From NCBI GenBank assembly GCA_964489525.1, contig CAZAYY010000010.1:62001-126000 (forward strand): 64,000 nucleotides of DNA, in the 5' to 3' direction. Below the pieces are notes generated by a model that made no database searches, was not told the DNA's origin, and worked only from the letters and a program-made list of their open reading frames with translations. The position numbers and the translations under genes are program-made. Shown piece after piece: positions 60,681 to 64,000 of the stretch (position 1 is the stretch's first letter; each line of letters starts with the position of its first letter). This DNA comes from CAZAYY01 sp964489525 (GTDB lineage Bacteria > Chloroflexota > Anaerolineae > Anaerolineales > JABWBV01).

Positions 60681-60899
60681 CCCATTTTGGCTTGCCAACC
60701 ATGGGTAACAAACCCCTTTTTAATGTCCCACTAATGGGACTTTTTTGATTAAAAAGATTGGGTAAACACCGAATTTACCAAACCCTCCTTCCCTCGTACA
60801 CTCAAGCTAGAACATTCGAAGAACGGCTGTGAAGGCAAAAGCCAATTCACCGTTATTTGAAAGCAAAAGTGCATGGACTGATCCATGCGGAGGTGTGAA
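60681..60899 (+). promoter_or_regulatory. leader region of the respiratory operon
   Basis: After the operators, GTCCC and GGGAC around ACTAAT followed by TTTTTT (about 60724-60746) form a weak terminator-like hairpin. Close to the gene, GCATGGA (60871-60877) and TCCATGC (60882-60888) form a hairpin ending directly at the Shine-Dalgarno GGAGG (60889-60893), which could control translation. No -35/-10 pair stands out. Confidence 0.55.
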
Positions 60900-61016
60900 A
60901 TGTCTGAAATCTTAATCCCAATTGTGCTGCTGTTCTTCTTCATCCTGCGGATTGTCATCCCCGCTGGATTGTTGCTGGCAATTGGTACCTGGCTGCAGAA
61001 GCGCTTTGCTTACTAA
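60900..61016 (+). CDS. 38-residue membrane peptide, first gene of the respiratory operon
   Basis: The frame starts ATG (60900) with GGAGG 6 bases upstream and ends TAA at 61016. The peptide is one hydrophobic helix (IPIVLLFFFILRIVIPAG) ending in WLQKRFAY. It is 27 bases before the next start codon. Size and place suggest a small accessory of a membrane complex, or a coupling peptide; no family is recognised. Confidence 0.65.
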   Translation: MSEILIPIVLLFFFILRIVIPAGLLLAIGTWLQKRFAY

Positions 61017-61043
61017 AGCCAAACCAAACAAAAGGAGGCCGGT

Positions 61044-61400
61044 ATGAACGAGTTGTTTGAAATTATCTCTCTGCTGATGGGATTTATGCTGCGGTTAGGG
61101 CTGCCCATTGTGGTGACGGTTCTGGGCATCATGCTGTTGCAACGGCTGGATTCCCGCTGGCAGCTCGAAGCAGAAAAGAACACCACCCTGGCAAACCTCA
61201 AACCGGGCGACTACCTGAACAAAGTTCACTGCTGGGATATTCGCGAGTGCTCCCCTGAAACCCGCTCGCAGTGTTCTGCCTATCAACAACCCGATGTTCC
61301 CTGCTGGGAAAGCCACCGAGTCGGTGGGAAATTACAAGAATCTTGCCGCAGCTGCGCAATTCGCAAACGCGTGGTTGCCATTTCAACTGTCAATCTATAA
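61044..61400 (+). CDS. membrane-anchored cysteine-rich protein
   Basis: The 118-residue product has an N-terminal membrane helix (LGLPIVVTVLGIMLL) and a cytoplasmic or periplasmic domain with seven Cys: HCWDIRECSP, QCSAYQQPDVPCW and SCRSCAIRK. Similar Cys patterns occur in domains next to sensor proteins and may bind iron-sulfur or zinc. AAAGGAGG lies 7 bases before the ATG. It is between the membrane peptide and the octahaem cytochrome in the operon. Confidence 0.65.
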   Translation: MNELFEIISLLMGFMLRLGLPIVVTVLGIMLLQRLDSRWQLEAEKNTTLANLKPGDYLNKVHCWDIRECSPETRSQCSAYQQPDVPCWESHRVGGKLQESCRSCAIRKRVVAISTVNL

Positions 61401-61415
61401 CACAGGAGGCATTCC

Positions 61416-62318
61416 ATGATTGCTCGTTTTATTCGCATGATTTTCGTTGGGCTTTGTTTTGCCCTGCCCTTTGGCCTGGTGACTGCGGTTGCCCAGGCTC
61501 AAACCCTTCAACCCCCCGCAGATGGCGAATGCCAGGACTGCCATGAAATCACCCAGGTCAAGTGGGCCAACAGCGCACACGGACAGGCCCTCAGCAGCCC
61601 CACCTTCCAGGCCACCTGGCAGGAAAAAGGCTCCCCGGCCGAATGTCTGGCCTGCCACACCACAGGCTTTGACCCGGAAACCGGCACCTACGCTTACGAA
61701 GGCGTTTCTTGCTCCACCTGCCACTCCTCCGACACGGGCAACCACCCCGATGAAATTATGCCCACGGATGTATCCTCCAGAATGTGCGGTGAATGCCACC
61801 TGGACACTTACGCCGAATGGGAAACCAGCACTCACGGGGCAGAAAACCAAACCTGTGCCACCTGCCACGATGTTCACTCCACATCCATCAAAGCAGCCGA
61901 AGCACAGGAATTATGCCAATCGTGCCACCTCGATGAAGTGCACTACTACCAATACACCTCGCACAGCGAAGAGGGACTGCTCTGCACCGACTGCCATGTC
62001 AATGTCTCTGGTTCAATCATGGGCGAAGGACACGCACAGCGTAAGCACACCTTTACCGTTGACCTGAACACCTGCAACGAATGCCACAGCCAGGGGCTGC
62101 ACTACCCAAGCGGGCAGTTGATGGCGGAAGCGGGCATTGGCCAGGCACCCCAACAATCTGGGCTGGCCATGCCCATTGACGGGCACACCGTGGTTGCAGA
62201 AACCACTCCGTCCAGCCCCTTCAGCTTTGCCATCCTGGCGGCGCTGGTAGGGATGGCCGTTGGCATGGTGATCTCTCCACTGTTGGAACGCTGGTATCGC
62301 CGCAACACATCCCTCTAA
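61416..62318 (+). CDS. octahaem cytochrome c, membrane anchored at the C-terminus
   Basis: The 300-residue protein has a signal peptide (MIARFIRMIFVGLCFALPFG), eight CxxCH motifs (CQDCH, CLACH, CSTCH, CGECH, CATCH, CQSCH, CTDCH, CNECH) and a C-terminal membrane helix (FAILAALVGMAVGMVISPLL). No CxxCK site is present, so it is an electron-transfer rather than a nitrite-reductase-like catalytic cytochrome. It precedes a ferredoxin subunit and an NrfD-type protein, so it probably takes electrons from, or passes them to, the quinone pool through them. Confidence 0.9.
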   Translation: MIARFIRMIFVGLCFALPFGLVTAVAQAQTLQPPADGECQDCHEITQVKWANSAHGQALSSPTFQATWQEKGSPAECLACHTTGFDPETGTYAYEGVSCSTCHSSDTGNHPDEIMPTDVSSRMCGECHLDTYAEWETSTHGAENQTCATCHDVHSTSIKAAEAQELCQSCHLDEVHYYQYTSHSEEGLLCTDCHVNVSGSIMGEGHAQRKHTFTVDLNTCNECHSQGLHYPSGQLMAEAGIGQAPQQSGLAMPIDGHTVVAETTPSSPFSFAILAALVGMAVGMVISPLLERWYRRNTSL

Positions 62319-62354
62319 CCCAACCCGACAAGAAAATTCCTGGAGGTAAATCTC

Positions 62355-63155
62355 ATGGAAGAGACCAAAACCCAAAGCACCAAGCCCCGCTTGCGCATCA
62401 ACCGGCGTGAATTCGTCAAAATCGCCGCACTGGGCACAGCCGCCGCTCTGGCACCAGCCCTGGCAAAAAACACCCTTGCTTCGCCTTCTTATGCACACGC
62501 CCCACACGGCAGCCCCTACCGCTGGGCTATGGTCATTGACCAGGGCAAATGCGTGGGATGCAACTACTGCGTGAAAGCCTGCAACGCCAACAACGACACC
62601 AACCCCGACATTAAGTGGATCAAGATGTACGAAACTCAGGAACTGCGCGGCGGAAAAACCTACCTGCCGGTGGCCTGCCAACACTGCGCCAACCCGCCTT
62701 GCGTGGGGGCCTGCCCGGTTCAAGCCACGTACCAACGAGCCGACGGAATTGTGATGATGGATTACGACCGCTGCATCGGCTGCCGCTACTGTGAAGTAGC
62801 CTGCCCATACGGCGCACGCTCGTTCAACTGGGAAAGCTTCAAAGACGAAAACCCTTACGTACCCGCCTACGGCACACCAAATGTACCTCGCCGAGAACGC
62901 GGCGTTATTGAAAAATGCACCTTCTGCTACTCCAAAATTGACCGGGGCCTCGAACGCGGCCTGGTTCCTGGCGTGGACGCAGCAGCGACCCCGGCCTGTG
63001 TGCTGGCTTGCCCGCATGGCGCCCGCTTGTTTGGCGACTTGAACGACCCCGATTCCCCCGTCAGCAAAGCACTTGCCGAAAACCACTATTTCCGCCTGCA
63101 GTCGGATTCTGGCCTTGAACCCAGGGTTTATTTCTTGCCTGCTCGCAAATCATAG
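62355..63155 (+). CDS. Tat-exported 4[4Fe-4S] ferredoxin subunit (NrfC/PsrB/HybA type)
   Basis: A 266-residue protein with a twin-arginine signal (NRREFVKIAALG) and four cysteine clusters: CVGCNYCVKAC, CQHCANPPCVGACP, CIGCRYCEVACP, and CTFCYSKID with CVLACP. This is the electron-transfer subunit of the DMSO-reductase-type family of complexes. It is located outside the cytoplasmic membrane. AGGAGG-like sequence (TGGAGG) precedes the start. The next gene encodes the membrane partner. Confidence 0.93.
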   Translation: MEETKTQSTKPRLRINRREFVKIAALGTAAALAPALAKNTLASPSYAHAPHGSPYRWAMVIDQGKCVGCNYCVKACNANNDTNPDIKWIKMYETQELRGGKTYLPVACQHCANPPCVGACPVQATYQRADGIVMMDYDRCIGCRYCEVACPYGARSFNWESFKDENPYVPAYGTPNVPRRERGVIEKCTFCYSKIDRGLERGLVPGVDAAATPACVLACPHGARLFGDLNDPDSPVSKALAENHYFRLQSDSGLEPRVYFLPARKS

Positions 63156-63165
63156 GAGATTGAAG

Positions 63166-64000
63166 ATGGTCGCAGCATTACGCAACTTCCAATTTACACG
63201 ATTTCATGCCTGGGTACTTTTCCTGGGGGCTGTCATTCTTTCCGGTCTGGTAGCCGCAATTATGGTCTTTGCCCAGGGTTTGTGGATCACCAACCTGAAC
63301 GACCTGGTGCCCTGGGGCTTATGGATTGGCATTGACCTTTCTTCCATCGCACTCAGTGCAGGCGCTTTCCTGCTTTCCGCTGTGGTGTACCTGGTTGGCA
63401 TCAAAAAGTTTGAACCCATCGCTCGCACGGCTGTGTTTGTGGGCCTGATTGGTTACTCCATGGCGCTGATGACGCTGATTATGGACATTGGCCGCCCCGA
63501 CCGCTTCTGGCATGCCCTGGCCTTCTGGAACTACCACTCACCGCTCTGGGAAGTGTCCATGTGTATCGCCATGTACTTCACCGTGCTGCTGCTGGAAGCC
63601 ATGCCCATCATCGCTCGCTGGGAGTGGCTGGCAAAAACCTTCCCCGTGCTGGCCAAAAAGATGACCCACATTCACCACTACGCTCCGGTTCTCGCCATTG
63701 CTGGCCTGGCCCTTTCGGTAATGCACCAATCATCCCTCGGCGCAATGTACGGGATTATGAAAGCCCGCCCAATTTGGTACCGCCCCAGCATGGCAGGCAT
63801 GTTCATCCTCTCGGCGATGATTGCCGGGCCCGCCCTGACCCTGCTGATTTCCATGATCTCCGCCCGCCTGACCGACCGGGCCAAAGTGAACGATAAACTG
63901 GTGGAACAAGTTAGCTACTATATCGGTTGGGGACTGGTCGCCATGCTTTATGTCCGCTTTTGGGACACCCTGGCCATGCACTACACCTACCAACCCGGGC
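63166..64000 (+). CDS. NrfD/PsrC/HybB-type quinol-interacting membrane subunit (runs off the window)
   Basis: The frame opens at ATG 63166 with AGGAGA 6 bases upstream and has 278 codons to the window end with no stop. It shows repeated hydrophobic helices, WGLWIGIDLSSIALSAGAF and GRPDRFWHALAFW among them. These are conserved in NrfD-like proteins, where the Asp and Arg residues line the quinone site and proton path. It should pair with the ferredoxin subunit to exchange electrons between menaquinone and the cytochrome. Any molybdopterin or other catalytic subunit lies beyond the edge. Confidence 0.9.
   Translation, partial: MVAALRNFQFTRFHAWVLFLGAVILSGLVAAIMVFAQGLWITNLNDLVPWGLWIGIDLSSIALSAGAFLLSAVVYLVGIKKFEPIARTAVFVGLIGYSMALMTLIMDIGRPDRFWHALAFWNYHSPLWEVSMCIAMYFTVLLLEAMPIIARWEWLAKTFPVLAKKMTHIHHYAPVLAIAGLALSVMHQSSLGAMYGIMKARPIWYRPSMAGMFILSAMIAGPALTLLISMISARLTDRAKVNDKLVEQVSYYIGWGLVAMLYVRFWDTLAMHYTYQPG

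Overview
The window looks like chromosomal DNA of a member of the Chloroflexota, most likely class Anaerolineae. The inference comes from gene content: long Pro/Thr-rich (TPTP-type) linkers in exported lipoproteins, the histidine-phosphatase/DUF3090/SCO1664-family triad shared with Actinobacteria, DUF3054, duplicated multihaem lipoproteins and a B12-type propionate pathway. No 16S or other formal marker is present, so the placement is an inference. Many genes appear to be leaderless: a TATAAT-like -10 box ends about 7 bases before the start codon.

Bases 1-9629 form a chromosomal integron. The tyrosine recombinase at 8637-9629 carries the catalytic R-H-R-H-Y set and the extra helix region diagnostic of integron integrases (IntI). 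A candidate attI (8493-8560) lies at its 5' side, and a cassette array runs leftwards on the minus strand. Cassette genes are a GNAT acetyltransferase, an orphan DNA methyltransferase, a DUF4386 membrane protein, an APH-type phosphotransferase, a second GNAT protein, a decayed small gene and a class I methyltransferase that runs off the left edge. They are separated by folded attC sites bounded by RYYYAAC/GTTRRRY boxes. Two copies of an oppositely oriented module interrupt the array. Each has a consensus leaderless promoter, a small protein, a nucleotidyltransferase and a 5' fragment of rarA, and each ends exactly at an integron recombination box. The same promoter recurs after intI, where it drives a Schlafen/AlbA_2-type regulator (9716) next to the intact rarA (11212).

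Bases 11 kb to 29 kb are mostly housekeeping: rarA, the triad (12670-15055), guanylate kinase and rhomboid protease (coupled), an enoyl-CoA hydratase-family gene, EthD/M23/SDR genes, a lytic-transglycosylase-like exoprotein, DNA polymerase I with intact proofreading motifs, a large TPR protein, an exported LGFP-like protein and a HAD phosphatase. Bases 29-40 kb are envelope related: DUF3054-ECF sigma-anti-sigma, an HtrA-like lipoprotein, a lipoprotein, a penicillin-binding protein whose catalytic residues in both domains look lost, a class V aminotransferase, and two tandem membrane paralogues.

Bases 40-47 kb hold the methylmalonyl-CoA branch (an epimerase fused to a GNAT-like domain, the mutase large subunit, and an acyl-CoA carboxylase beta subunit), interrupted by infA and rsmG. 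infA has a perfect TTGACA-17-TATAAT promoter and a leader of about 175 bases with an attenuator-like hairpin. Bases 47-55 kb carry a 157-bp direct repeat, a very large carboxypeptidase-regulatory-like exoprotein, a Gfo/Idh/MocA oxidoreductase, a MoxR ATPase and a sucrase/ferredoxin-like protein.

Bases 55-64 kb are respiratory: a decahaem lipoprotein built from two five-haem halves, a receiver-like protein, a NarL-type sensor kinase/regulator pair, and then an operon of a 38-residue membrane peptide, a Cys-rich membrane protein, an octahaem cytochrome c, a Tat-exported ferredoxin subunit and an NrfD-type quinol protein (cut by the window end). Two tandem CRP/FNR-family-like operators lie upstream of that operon.
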